A model generated the notes under the pieces. It was not told the DNA's origin and ran no database searches. It saw only the letters and a program-made list of their open reading frames with translations. Made by a program: the position numbers and the translations under genes. From Amblyornis subalaris (Eukaryota > Chordata > Aves > Passeriformes > Ptilonorhynchidae): a stretch of DNA of 64,000 nt. Shown piece after piece: positions 1-11,900 of the stretch (positions are counted from its first letter, which is position 1; every line of letters begins with the position of its first letter). The stretch spans positions 5,339,899-5,403,898 of the forward strand of contig JACAXG010000025.1 of assembly GCA_018881555.1 (NCBI GenBank). Direction: 5' to 3'.

Positions 1-2298
1 AGCACCTGATTATTCGAGTCGGGTTTGAATTGTCTCCTTTGTACAAGTGAGGTGTTATTCTAAGATTTGTTTTACAGATTGTACTCTGCATTTAAAATCT
101 CCCTTATGTGTAATCTTCTGCTATCTCCTTTGTTCTTGTCAAACAGATGAAGGAAGCAACTCCTGCCAACTTTTTTGTTTCTCATTTGGCATATTGTTAT
201 AAATTGTACACAGAGACCTTCATAAAAGATTTTATTCACCATCTTTTATTAAGAATCCTTATGCAAGTGTATGTGTCTGTATTTATAATCATCTATATTT
301 GCATAAAATAGAAGAGGCCAGTACCCAGAATAAAAACAAAAAAGAATGAAAACCTCAGCAGTGAGAATTCAGCTATAAAATTGCCAGGCTCATTAAAGAA
401 TTTGGACTAATTCTTGAGAGGTTTTGTCTTTGAAACTTCCTTCCTATGTGCATTTGCTTACACAAGTCCAGCAAATCTGTTAATATACCAGAATTCTCCA
501 ACAATCTTTCCATTTTTTCAAGCAGTTTTCCAAACAGTCTGATATAATGAGATGTTCTGCATTAGAACTGAATGCAGTTCTTTGTAACTATTGTGCTGAG
601 CACAGTTATATATGCATAGTGCACTTTAGAAATACAAGGTAGCACTAAGTGCAATGTATTTATTCAGTGTAGTAAATATTCATGGTGCTTCTTATGTCAA
701 TAGAAAATAACAAATTATATTGTCTTTTTGGTTACAGTGATACTGATTTCTGATTATTCTACTGACTCAATAGTGCTTTCTAGACTTTAATAAGTGTAAC
801 TAATACAGGGAATACGGTGTATGTAAGAAAATATGGAAACAAAAAAATAAAAAGTATTGAAGGACAAGGCTTTTCTGGCTCTGTGTTCGTTCTGCTTTGA
901 GATCTGACCTAGAGACAGATGACAGGCATTTTGTAGTCAGACTGGAAACTGAAACTTGGAATGTCTGCCTTGGGAGAAACTGCAGGCACGTAAAAAACCT
1001 TTTCAATGTTTTTTGTAATTTCAAAGTATTTGAAAAAGACTGTTAAAAAGAAACCACTGTTTACTAATCTGAGCTCTAAAATTTCAGATAATTACTGTGA
1101 TAATGGACACTGACTGAATTAGAACAGGTAATGTCAATATGAAAAAAGATGGAAGAGGAGAAAGGAGGGAAATGAGCAAATTTTTGCCCAAACTCTCCAG
1201 ACTGTCCAAATTTGTCATTTGCTTAGCTGCAGGTGAGCCGCACTATGTTCTTTTTCAGTATCCCTGTGTTTAATCTGGAACTCTGCAGAGACTTCATATT
1301 TTCGGTGCTGGAGCAGTCATCTGATACGTTAGGAAGTGGCAGATGAATCATGATGAGTCTGACTGAGTCTTGGTGCAAATATATATAGCAGGAAAGCAAA
1401 GGTTTGCAGTAAAAGCACTCTGTAATACCTGTGACTTAGCATTTTTGAAATTAAATAGCCTGAGTGTGGCTTCAAGGGTAAAGGGTGCAGATCGAAGGCT
1501 TGCTCATGATACCCAGGTGATTATGGGAAGCTGGAAGAGCTGAGTTTGGGCACACACTGCAGACATCTGTTCTGGCAGTCTTTGCAGCACGGTAAGATGA
1601 AGTTACCTCTTGTTGCCCTCATCTTTCGGTGAACAATTTCAAAAAAAATGAGATTAAGGAAAAGATTGTATATTTTTTGTTCCTTTTTAATTTTGAATGC
1701 TGATATGATAACACACCTACATCTGTCAGAAAATCAAGAAAATCGTTGAATGAGATTTCAGTGCCTACCTCTTAGATGGGTATCTTAGCCTTTGCCAGTA
1801 CATTAATGATGCTGGCTCTTACTTCTTTGTTATCAAAACTTGTAAAACATTGTAGTTTCTTGATTCTGAGCAAAAATGAAAAGCTGAAACTTAAATAAAT
1901 AGTCTACAAATGATGAGATTTGTAATAATGAGCAAACCCACTAGATTTTAATATAAATGATGTTACCTGTACAATCAGTTTATACTAAGTTGGGTTCTCA
2001 TTTTTTCATAGATTATCTGATTCTTTTTCTTCTCTGAAACTCAGAGGTGTTTTTGTCTACCATAAAATAGGATTGATATACTCAAAAGGCAGACCAAGGC
2101 TATAAATGTCACAGATGTTTTACAAGTACTTTATGGACTAACGAAAAATTAAATATGACACTTCACCTGGTCGTACCCCATTATAAGCTGACCTGCCACA
2201 GTAAAGTCACAGATCTCTCTGCTGAGTGCAGCCTGTGACGGAATTTAGGGCTATCTGTGTCAAACACCTGTTTCGCTCATCTTCAAATTGTATGTTGA
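1..2298. other. Unique AT-rich DNA, no gene seen
   Basis: No repeat family or coding exon is recognised here. The longest open frames are under 80 codons and look like chance frames in AT-rich DNA. A purine-rich stretch lies at about 1141-1175. The interval ends in a short 9-base tandem repeat next to the CR1 tail. Confidence 0.6.
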
Positions 2299-2321
2299 AT
2301 ATTAACAATATTAACAATATC
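2299..2321. repeat. 9-base tandem repeat (AATATTAAC) next to CR1 tail
   Basis: Two and a half copies of AATATTAAC (2299-2307, 2308-2316, 2317-2321) abut the 3' end of the minus-strand CR1. CR1 copies usually end in a few 8-base units of the ATTCTATG type, so this could be an altered tail or a pre-existing microsatellite at the target site. Confidence 0.6.
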
Positions 2322-2696
2322 ATAGAATCACAGAACCATTTAAGCTGGAAAAGACATTGAAGATCACTGAGTCCAACGGTTAACCCAGCACTGCTGTCAT
2401 GGAGTGGGTATAACCAAACTATGTATTCTATCACCATCCCCATCACTTCTTGATAATCAGGTTAACAATGGGTCATTCACAGTGCCTGAGTACCCTCAGG
2501 CTATAAGCTGAGAAGAGGCAAACCATGTGAGGTGGGGTGTTGTTTATTATCTCAACCGTGATAACTTCCCCTGGGAATCAGCAGCTGTAACTACCCAAGC
2601 TATCAGAACCCCAGAAATATCCTATGACCCATAGGATTACATCATTCCCATTGTGGAACTCCCCGCCTCGGGGGAGGTACCACTTAAGCACCACCA

Positions 2697-2703
2697 GATA
2701 TAA
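2697..2703 (+). promoter_or_regulatory. LTR TATA-like box
   Basis: ATATAAG lies about 300 bp into the LTR and about 215 bp before the ATTAAA signal, which fits a retroviral U3 promoter. Whether it is still active cannot be told from sequence. Confidence 0.5.
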
Positions 2704-2915
2704 GGAAGGCTTGAAGACTGAGAGACACCTCCACCACTGGGTGCCTAGTGGAGAACCTGAGCTTCCCCCAGGAGGACCAGACCTTTCTACAGGACTGCTG
2801 CTTTCAACCTCCTTCTCAACAGGACTGCAACCACTGCCAGGTTGTACCATGGGTTTGTCTGTTTAAGGCAGTGTTTCTGTATGATTGTATTGTTGCATTT
2901 TGTTGTAACATTTCC

Positions 2916-2921
2916 ATTAAA
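2916..2921 (+). terminator. LTR polyadenylation signal ATTAAA
   Basis: A variant polyadenylation signal about 80 bp before the LTR 3' end, in the expected R/U5 position. Confidence 0.5.
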
Positions 2922-3275
2922 TTATATCTCTGACCTAAAATCTCTCTCAAGGTTTGTTTGAGGTTCATTCCTCCTGCTGGTTTACATTCAAACCAGCACA
3001 ACACCCAAACTCACTACTAAACTGTGACCCTAAGTGCCACATCTACCCATCTATACTCCGGGGATGGTGACTTAACCACTTCCCTGGGTAGCCTGTTTTC
3101 CAATGCTTGAGAACCCTTTTGGGGAAGAAATTCTTCCTAATATCCAATCTAAACCTCCCCTGGCACAACTTGAGGCCAGTTCCTCAATTGCTTGTTACTT
3201 TACTCAGACAGTTGTAGAGAGGGATAGGGTCTCTCATGAGCCTCCTTTTCTCTAGGCTAAACAGCTCCAGTTCCT

Positions 3276-4249
3276 TTAGTTGCCTCTCATCAGACTTGTG
3301 CTCCAGACCCTTCCCCAGCTCCATTGTCCTCTCTGGACATGCTTCAATGCCTCAATGTCCTTCTTGTCCTGAAGGGCCCAAAGCTGAACACAGGATTTGA
3401 GGTGCAGCCTCACCAGTGCTGAGTAGAGGGGGACAATCACTGTCCTTGTCCTGCTAATACAGGCCAGGTGNCATTGGCCTTCTTGGCCACCTGGGCACAC
3501 AGTGGCTCATGTTCAGACACTGTTGACCAGCACCCCTTGGTCCTTTTCCCCTGGGCCACTTTCCAGCCACTCTGCCCCAGCCTGCAGCACTGCATGGGAT
3601 TGTTCTGACCCAAGTGTAGGACCCAACACTTCACCTTGTTGAACCTCATACTGTTTACCGTGGCCCATTGATCCAGCCTGTCCAGATCCATTTGCAGAGC
3701 CTTCCTGCCCTCCAGCAGGTTGACATTCCCGCCCTACTTGGTGTTGTCTGCAAACTTGCTGAGGTTACTCAATCCCCAGTCCAGGTCATTGATAAAGATA
3801 TTAAATAGGACTGGTCCCAATCCTGAGGTCACCGCTGGTGACCACCTGGATGCAGCACCATTCACCACCACTCTCTGGGCCCTGCCATCCAGCCAGTTTT
3901 TTGCCCAGCTGACAGTGCACCCATCCAAGCCATAACCATCCACTTTCTCCGGGAGAATGCTGTGGGAAATGGGATCAAAGGCTTTACAAAAGTTGAGGCA
4001 GACAACGTCCACAACGTTCCTCTTGTCGACTCCGTGGGTCGCTATGTCATAGAAGATCAAATTGGTCAAGCAGGATCTGCCTTTCACAAATCTTTGTTGT
4101 CTGGGCCTGATCCTCTGGTTGTCATGGACATGCCACATGATGGCACTCAAGGTGATCTGCTCCATGGCCTTCCCCAGCACCAAAGTCAGGCAGACAGGCC
4201 TGTAGCTCCCTGGATCCTCCTTCAGGCCCTTTTTGCAGATGAGCATCAC
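3276..4249 (-). pseudogene. CR1 ORF2 reverse transcriptase remnant
   Basis: Decayed C-terminal half of the CR1 ORF2 polyprotein, which in intact elements nicks DNA and copies the element RNA. The best frame (4249 down to 3734, 171 codons) shows reverse transcriptase motifs in order: [15 protein letters not shown] (residues 16-30), motif [11 protein letters not shown] (83-92), [14 protein letters not shown] (143-156) and motif C FADNT (166-170). The catalytic aspartates expected in motifs A and C are both asparagine (codons at 3992-3994 and 3743-3745), so the enzyme would be dead. A stop at 3734-3736 ends this frame. Further ORF2 sequence continues in other frames at 3691-3437 (RFNKVKCWVLHLGQ) and 3500-3276 ([19 protein letters not shown]), showing frameshifts. 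The plus-strand open frames over this stretch are antisense shadows. Confidence 0.88.
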
Positions 4250-4471
4250 ATTTGCTGACTTTGAGTTAGCCAGGATTGCTGTTAAATGAGGGAGAGTGGC
4301 TCAGTGAGCACTTCTGCCATCTCTCTCTGTACCTTTGCATGGATCCTGTCTGGCCCCATAGACTTATGTGTCTCAGCAGTGTAGTAGGTCTCTGAACATT
4401 TCCNTTTGGATTCTAGGGACATCATTCTGCTCCCTATTACTCTTCGAGTTCAGATCTTAAGAAGAAGCACG

Positions 4472-4807
4472 TGTGTGACCTTGCATTTTGCAGTTCTTCA
4501 GATGTGCAGTGTTTTTGGTTCAGCGAAATAGTTTCTCACGCACTTTTGTGTAAACATAAATTGTTGACCTAACGGCAAAGATTATTATGAATTCCTAACC
4601 TATGTAATAGACATTATTACTAACCAGTAGACAGCAAAAAGTAGTATTTCCATCCTCCAATCCACGGTGAATTTGGAAAACATATAAATAAAATAAGGGC
4701 AGAGGCCAGCTCTCTCTTCCTCCTCTCTTCTTCCTCCCTTTTGGCCTCTGCCTGTTGGAGAACCCTGACAGCTGTGTCCGTGTGTTTATTCGAACCCGAG
4801 AACAACA
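4472..4807 (+). mobile_element. Solo LTR, 336 bp, with 5-bp duplication
   Basis: The segment begins TGTGTGACC and ends GAACAACA (TGT...ACA ends). It is flanked by perfect GCACG duplications at 4467-4471 and 4808-4812. A TATA-like TATAAAT at 4683-4689 overlaps an AATAAA at 4687-4692. A pyrimidine-rich stretch follows (about 4710-4745). Five-base duplications are common for ERVL-like elements, but the sequence is unrelated to the LTRs at 2392 and 55368, and I do not know the family. No internal retroviral genes are present. It sits within about 20 bp of the CR1 5' edge. A 71-codon minus-strand frame inside it is not regarded as a gene. Confidence 0.75.
4683..4692 (+). promoter_or_regulatory. 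TATA / AATAAA cluster in LTR
   Basis: TATAAATAAA combines a TATA-like box and a polyadenylation hexamer about 120 bp before the LTR end. The tight overlap makes it unclear which role each motif had. Confidence 0.4.
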
Positions 4808-4812
4808 GCACG

Positions 4813-7800
4813 TGAATTATGGATTTCCTTCTCAAAGTCTTTTTCTTCTGTGCTTGCTTTAATGGTCATAAGGCAGGTGGGGCCTTAGCAGTTTTCAGAG
4901 CTGTGTTCTGTATTTGTTAGGGAGACATATAAAGGTTTCTGTGCTTTGTTACTGCCCCCTGCCTCTCAACTGGTGAAGCACCTTTGGGATGCAAATACAT
5001 GAGCTGATCTGTGTCCTTTTAGTCTTCTTGACCAATGGGGCACCTGTGCATGCTAATATTGATGGTGGTTTCACTGATATGAATCCAGAGATCTCAGCCT
5101 TTCCAGCTCCTTATGTCCTCATTTCTTAATATGTAATCAGAGGCTTATAAAAATGTAAGATGGATCTGGTTGTTGGGACCAGTCCCCTAAGTATTTGTTT
5201 GCACCTCTTTGGAAAAGTAATGATCCCAAGGACAATAAACTGCAGTTTAATTTCACCTTGGTTTAGGCAATTTGAGCTGCCTGAGGGGAATATATCTGGT
5301 CATAATTATGGAGTCCAGCATCGTGTGGGTAAACAGAACTGCCAGGGCTGGAGTGGCTTGTAATAAATAAAGGGAGATCCCCCACATTTGCTGGCTGTTC
5401 TGCTCACCACCATATTTCTCCTTCTTCAAGGCATTATGTTTATACTGGCCAATTCTGTAAGCAGCAATTTTGTCTTGCCCTCAATATCTGGAGGCAGTGA
5501 GCCCCAGAGCGTGCTCTGTGGAGCGGTAATTTATCCCCTGCATTTTATATCTGGACAGAATAATTTCTTTGTTCTGGGAGAGTAAATAAGAATGTCAGAT
5601 TTACCTTCCTCAGGTCACATCTCTCTATATTGTGATTTTTCCAACTCTGCTCCTCTCTAAACTAAACAATATTAAGCTATTTCAATTTTTTTCTATCATT
5701 AGCCATAATGGACTTTCAGAGCATAGAGAGGTGAGAATAAATATGAGAAGAGATCATTGTTTTTTTACAGAAAGCTGATCATATAACTTTTGTTTTACAC
5801 AGCTCTCAGCTGTATACATATTTACTGATTTAGTAGAGGCATAGGAGCAGAGAGTATTGATGGAGACATCTATAGTGAGAGGGTACCAGAGCCAAACGAG
5901 TTTGCAGAAGAGATTGGAAAGGAAGAAGTGAAATCGCTTATCAAAGAGCACAAGGAAGACTGCAGAGTGTGATTAGCGTGGAGAAAAGCATGACAATGGG
6001 AAAGGAAGGGCATAAGGGGCTGAACTGGCCCNTCTACAGGTGGTAGCACCAGCTGAAATATTTAATTAACATTGTTGGAGAATGTTTTCTTTCTTGGAGA
6101 AATTACACCATATATTTTTAATAGGTGAAATGAACAATTAAAATATTAGAGACACATAGACGTGAATAACAGGCACAAAGAGATGCATAAGGAAGAGTAA
6201 CCTAAACATGCAGATTCCGTAGGTTTTTCTATAATGACTTATCACTTCTTTATTAAATGTCTTAAGAGTTTTGGGTTTTTTGGTCTGTTTGGGGCTTTTT
6301 TTTTTTGTTTTGGGTTTTTTTTTTTGAGTCTGAATTATTTATTTTTACGGTCTACCATGAAGAACAGTGGGGAATTCTGGAATTCTCTGTGCTTTGATAA
6401 ACTGTATATTTTATAATCACTAGAGGAGAAGCTGATGTTCTGTTACATCAGCTATATAATCTCTATCTTATTGTATTTCCACATCAAAGCTGTCAGGACA
6501 ATTTCCCAATAGGAGCCCCTGAAGCAACTCTACAACAAATATGACCATAGAAAATATCCTATGTAGTTTTTTGTTTTAATAAACTAGTTTAAAGAGAAAG
6601 GCTTTGAGAANTAGCTACAAGTTTTGCTGAGAATGAACAAAGCAGAAGAAAACTCGGTTTCTGCTCCTTTATGCTGAACTGTGTCAGTGAAATAGAATTG
6701 AAAACTAGCAAAAGGCAAAAACCAGTTGCAAGCTCCCATCAGACAGCAGAAAAAGTAGCATTTTGGCTGCTCAGGTCACAGAAGCAGTGAATGATTTGGA
6801 GTTTCAAGCTTAATAGAGTTAATAGGGCATTTGGAAGAAAAAGAAACCACAATGAGCCTCCTACCTTACTTTGAAGTTACGGTTTTTGAGAGAGGGCTTT
6901 TTAGTACCACTTTTGCAACTCTTCTGGAAGAATTGTGCACAAAGGGGTGCTTATTACTGTCATTTAATCTAGACCCTATTAAAATCAAGGGAACACTCAG
7001 ACATTTAACAGTATATTGTCAATTGTTACATAATCATAAGAAATGGACCTGGAAGTAACATACACCAAAGCAGTGTCAGTCACACTGGAAGTAAAACTGG
7101 AGATAATTGCATGGATTTGAAGGATGGCTTAAAAACTTGTGAGCAGAATTCTCTCAAAAATCACATCTTTTTGTCTAGGCTTAAATGACTATTTTAGGAG
7201 AAATTACATTATCATCCGAAACAGACTATGAAACTGAATTTCTCTATTCTCTACCTGGTTCTCTTATTCCTCTGCTGTACAGAGTCAGTGAGTTGGTCTC
7301 TTTCCTTCTCCTGTCATCTCTCTGTGCAGCTAAGTTTTTTCTTAAGGGCTTTAGCCCCACAGTATTGAGCATACAGAATCGGATTGCAGTAAGTGTTGCT
7401 ACTTTATAATTCTTTAACACAAGTGCTCATGAAGATGCAGTGATATTTTGTGATGTAATTGTCTCATGACCCTTAGAAAAAAATATGCACTAAAATATTT
7501 CAACTGCCTCCTCCCTCCCCACTGTAATGCCAGGAAAAACATGAGGAAAACCTGGATATGATACCATAAATTTAAAATTTATCTGGTTCCAGTGTTTTTG
7601 TTGTTGTTGTTATTTAGAAATCATGCTAGATCATTTCCCTAAATGAAGAAGTGGAGTAATTTCACTTCAGATGTCACAGCTACTCCATGTTTGCATCTAC
7701 ATGAAGTCTCCCATTCAGATGAGTCGAGTAGTAAGACTCCAAAATATTAACAACAACAAAAAAATAACCTCACTCATATCTACTTGTCTGCATGGAGCCT

Positions 7801-8760
7801 ATCAACATTTTGGAGACCTGGAAAGGAATACCAGGAGTTCCAGTCTCTGTACCCATCTCAACTAAAACAATGTCTCAGGTATATGAATAAACAAAAAAAA
7901 GTGGGTCAGTATCAGATGATAGGATTGCATACAGCTTATTCTGAACCCACTCTGCCAGGGAGCTTTGTGCAATCTCTATGCCCTGATCTGGAATTTTGTG
8001 GTGAATGCTCAAACTATCAGCAGTTGCAAAACATCAAAACACTTTTGTGCTCTGAAAACCAAGAACAACTGATCCTGCTTCACAAAGATCTCTTCTCTTA
8101 ACTCTTTCTACGACATATGGATCTGTTATTTGTTTAACTTATGTGGGCCAGAAAACTCTCCTTTGAAGTAGATTGTCCTGAGTCACCTTGAATTTTAAGT
8201 TTGAAATTGAGTTGCCTCAGCATGAAATTTATATAAAAGAAGACATGGTTAATTCCAGTGAGCTAAGGCGCTGTGCAGAGGACAAATCCCTATGGACTCA
8301 AAGGTCTCTTTGCATAAACTCTCACATATCCATTAGTTTCTGTGGACACATGTGAACTAGGAATTGGAACCCACTACTTCTGCATAATCGGGGAAAATGC
8401 AATACAAAGAAAGAGCTCATTATTTTTGCAAGCAAGCAAAGAGAAAAGTGCCAAACAAACATTGTGTGTCTGTTCTCAAACAAACAGGAAAGGTCTGTGG
8501 CATTTTCTTCTTCACTTACCTAGGGAGATTCTGCAGCTGCTTAATGTGTTTGTTTAGGGCCTCGTGGGAGAGGTCATGAATCCATGCAGAACTCCATTGT
8601 TGATAATAATGTTAATACCTTTCTCAAGAGCAGACAAGCTAAGACAAGGAAGAACATGGTAATGAACTGCCAGAAGAAGAACCTGGCAGTAAACTCNCAC
8701 TGCACCATGGTTCTACTGATATTTTGCTAACAGAGAATTTAATGATGGAGGGGAATGCCC
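4813..8760. other. Unique DNA, no gene; possible conserved block at 5160-5600
   Basis: No exon is recognised. One plus-strand frame stays open from 5160 to 5585 apart from a cluster of stops near 5361-5369; the second half starts with a hydrophobic run, but nothing resembles a known protein. G/T-rich DNA with two 11-base T runs lies at 6270-6325, and a short (GTT)n run at 7599-7611. A 105-codon frame at 7784-8101 overlaps another frame and shows no domain. The remaining sequence is featureless to my reading. Confidence 0.55.
6270..6325. repeat. G/T-rich low-complexity tract
   Basis: Alternating runs of T and G with two uninterrupted 11-base T tracts (6296-6306 and 6315-6325). Confidence 0.8.
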
Positions 8761-8950
8761 AGATCACAGAATCACAGAACGGGTAGGGTTGGAAGGGACC
8801 ACCGTGGGTCATCTGGTCCAACCTCCCTGCTCAAGCAGGGTCATCCCAGATCACACAAATTGCATCCGGATGGTTCTTGAATATCTCCAGTGAGGGCAAC
8901 TTCACAACCTCTCTGGGCAACCTGTTCCAGTGCTCAGTTAGTGCAAAATA
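8761..8950 (-). mobile_element. CR1 3' fragment, minus strand
   Basis: The plus strand opens with GATCACAGAATCACAGAAC, the complement of two CR1 tail units, followed by GGTTGGAAGGGACC and the rest of the CR1 3' end up to about CTGTTCCAGTGCTCAGTTAG. Only the last roughly 190 bp of the element is present. Its 3' sequence differs from the 2322 and 51713 copies, suggesting another CR1 subfamily. The 5' boundary near 8950 is approximate. Confidence 0.88.
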
Positions 8951-11900
8951 AAAAAGTCCTGTTGGTAGCTCTGGGTGCCACAGATCCCACAAGACAACTT
9001 TAAGCAAGTTCCCAAGAACTTCATTGTTTCTTCTTTGACTTCTAGTTTCTTATTCCAGTTAGCACATGAGACTGATGAGCTCTGCTGTGTTCCTACTATG
9101 TAGGAACACAAATGTGCTCTATTCTGTGAGTGATGTCCCAGATATTCACTCAGCTCCCAATAGCTGTTACTTTAAGAAATCCTCCATTACAGAGCAGTGA
9201 ATGACTAGGGATTTTCCTGGCTAGATAAACTCTTACAGGAAATACGATGAAGTGTGCTGATTTGGAGCATTACTTAGATCTTCTCAGAACACCCTCTCCA
9301 CACATACAGTTTTGTATTGACCCTGACAGACTCTCAGCTACGGGATTCTGAAAATCTGGGGGGTAGCCATTCAGTCTATATGACAGAGACCATTTTACTA
9401 AATAAAACTTAACATTGCAACAGCTGTATTCATCTCACTTCACATTTGCTATCTAAGCCAGTGACCAGGTCAATCCAGCTTTCTAGTATTCCTCTAGATT
9501 CAGTGGAGTGAAGAAGGAGCAAATCAGAAGGTTTTGCTGTTCCTACTTTATAATCAGCACATGCACTGGTGTCTGGATGGGAACAATCACTCCCTGAGTG
9601 ATTAATCTGTGCTCTTCATCGGCTACAGGGCAAGAGACAAGATGCTCAAGTATTACAGGGCTGAAGCTGGTGCACATCTATCCCTCTGAAGGTCTGTGAG
9701 GACCAGGAACACAGTCAGCTCCACTGTCCTGTTTCTTTGTTCACTCCTCCCTTTTTCTTCAGGAATATGAAAAAATAATGATGTGGTTTCACATTCAAAG
9801 CAATTATAACAACTTTTAGATTTTGAATGGGGTGAAACAAGGTTTCTTTCCTCCAAAATATAATAAAAAATTAAGATATCACATTTGAGCAATCTAAGTG
9901 TCTGACCTGTGCAATTTAAAATTCATTCTTCCTGTGAATAGAGGCAGACTCGCCTGCTCTCTTCACCACAATAACAATATTTTGATTCATTCTGTTAGAA
10001 TTTTCCACAATTTTGTGAAAGAACAGAACACTTTTCTAGAGCTGTAGAAATCAAATACTCAACTATTTTTTTCATGTCCTTTGAAATGTATCAACCAAAT
10101 TAACGTTGCAGCTGCTTCCAAAGCACGCTGATTCAAAGGCTGGTTCACAACTTCATTAGAGAGCACTGATGTACTGTGGCAGCAGCCCAGGTGTGCCAGG
10201 GCTTAGGGAATGGAGGATGGGACAAACAAGCTTCAACCAGCCTTTGGTATAAAAGAAATCTGATTTACTGCAATGAGCTTTGGTCAGGCTCTTAGTTTAT
10301 CCACTTTTCTCCTGCCCATTCACCGCAGAACATCATCACTTAATGGGGCTCAGTGCTGCCCTTTATTGAGCTTAGAGAATAACAGATAATGGAAAATTAA
10401 TGGTGGGGAGGGCTGGAGGGATGTTAGGGCCTGTACTACCAATGAATCACTGATTTTTTTGCCCACTGCCACCAGAATGGACAAAACATTGATGAAGTTC
10501 TTTATCGAGGTCGATGATGATAATCATGAGATATTTTAGGACTTCCTACAGTTTAAATAAAGCTCTGGAGCCCAGGAAGCAGTGTAAGGTTTCTCTCTTA
10601 CTGTTGGTCAAACTTTCAGACAAATAAGCTCCATTTAAAACTGAAACACAGGCTGTTTTCTTTTTGTCTGGGAAGTGAATGATATTGAAACCACTGAAAT
10701 TCTTTCTTTTCATTTCAATACAACTATTGTTTGTTGGCTTTCCCTCCTTAGATCCTCAAAATCTGTTAGGAAGCATCCAAATTTTGGTAAGATATTTTTA
10801 AGGAGGTTTTGGTGAGGGAAAAGAAATTTAACAAAAAGGAATTTTTACATGTGGGGAAAATCCAATTTTATTATGGTTGAAAATACTTCATAAGAACTAG
10901 CTTTAAGTAAAAATATTTTTCTGATTAGAATAATACATACAAAATCCGTCCATTCATTCTTGTATTTATTTATTTGTTTATTTATTTTAAATTTTTTAAT
11001 AAGGTTTATTGTAGGACTCCCTGAAAGGAATAACGCAGTCTTTCACCAATGATGAAATTCTGTGTTTAAATGTATCTCTCCCTTCCGGCTGTATCATACT
11101 GTATTTTGGCATTTTGCTTTGATATAAAGCTGCCTGATGTGTGACTTGCTATTCAATATGGTTGTTAGAAGGAGTTATCTGCAAAGCAATTGCTTCATAG
11201 CATACCTGTAGCACAAGAGGGTTTTTTTTTTTTTAAATTTTCCATTTTCAAAGGAAATCCACTTTGTTTTCCTCATTTCAAAAGGCAATGCAAGGCTCTG
11301 AGTGTATGTAAAACTCTCCTGGCACCTAATATATGCATAAAAGACTACCTTCAATTTAGCTGGTTGCTTCCCTCATTTCAAGCTACTGCAGACTATTAAC
11401 TCCAAAGTAAAGCTTTCTTATAGCAAGGTAGTGACCTTGCTTTCTCTCCCAGCAGTCCAACCATAATTTATTTAGTACTTGGTGTTACATGGTACTTTGA
11501 TCCTGTAGGATAACATGTTTTTAGTGGCTACAGTTTCAACTGGCCTTTCTCTGGCCCAGAAAACGATGCATCAAATACAGATGTTTGAACACACAACCTG
11601 ACTTTTCAACCTACTCTTTTCATGCCAAACCCATTATTTTTCAGAATCTGCCTGGATACCAAGTCATNCATTCAATGCACATCACTTTCATGTGGAAACC
11701 AGCTGCAGCTGCAGGGATAGCACAGAAATAAAAGCTCATTTGACAAAATACAGCCCTTGACTTTGGTATAGGCCAGTTTGTTTCCTTTATAGTCTGACCA
11801 GGAAAAAAGACAGTGTGCAGTGCTCCTTCCCAAGGACAGGTAATATTGGCCTTGGCACACTGCTGTGCCAATTTCCTTTCTGTCTACTACACTGAGAATC

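Larger units (their letters stand above)
2392..2998 (+). mobile_element. Solo LTR of an endogenous retrovirus, inside CR1
   Basis: This 607-bp segment interrupts the CR1. It starts TGCTG and ends CAGCA, a perfect 5-base terminal inverted repeat with the canonical TG...CA ends. Read on the plus strand it has a TATA-like box (GATATAAGG, about 2697-2705), a GC-rich near-palindrome just upstream (2661-2677) and an ATTAAA polyadenylation signal at 2916-2921, in the order expected for U3, R and U5. No gag, pol or env sequence lies beside it, so it is a solo LTR left by recombination. Open frames of 61-90 codons on both strands inside it are chance frames. The family name is not certain. Confidence 0.8.
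2386..3004. repeat. 6-bp target site duplication of nested LTR
   Basis: CAGCAC at 2386-2391 and CAACAC at 2999-3004 flank the LTR exactly and differ at one base. Six-base duplications are typical of ERVK/alpharetrovirus-like integrases. The mismatch suggests an old insertion. Confidence 0.7.
2322..4455 (-). mobile_element. CR1 LINE, 5'-truncated, interrupted by an LTR
   Basis: This is a chicken-repeat-1 type non-LTR retrotransposon lying on the minus strand. The 3' end is at about 2322, where the plus strand reads CATAGAATCACAGAACC, the complement of a CR1 tail. The element continues through 3' untranslated-like sequence and a decayed ORF2 to about 4455; the 5' part (endonuclease and ORF1) is missing, as is usual for CR1. 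It is split by a 607-bp solo LTR at 2392-2998. Joining the flanks restores CR1-like sequence of roughly 1.5 kb. The wording of the 3' region suggests a CR1-Y-like subfamily, but that assignment is from memory. The 5' boundary is approximate. Confidence 0.9.

Noticed and set aside
2578..2866. Opposing 90- and 80-codon frames
   Set aside because: Both lie inside the solo LTR, which does not normally code for protein in this family type.
3962..4258. 98-codon plus-strand frame
   Set aside because: Antisense shadow of the CR1 reverse transcriptase on the minus strand.
5388..5585. 65-codon frame with a hydrophobic, signal-peptide-like start
   Set aside because: No mature domain follows and stops precede it in frame; hydrophobic runs are common in T-rich DNA.
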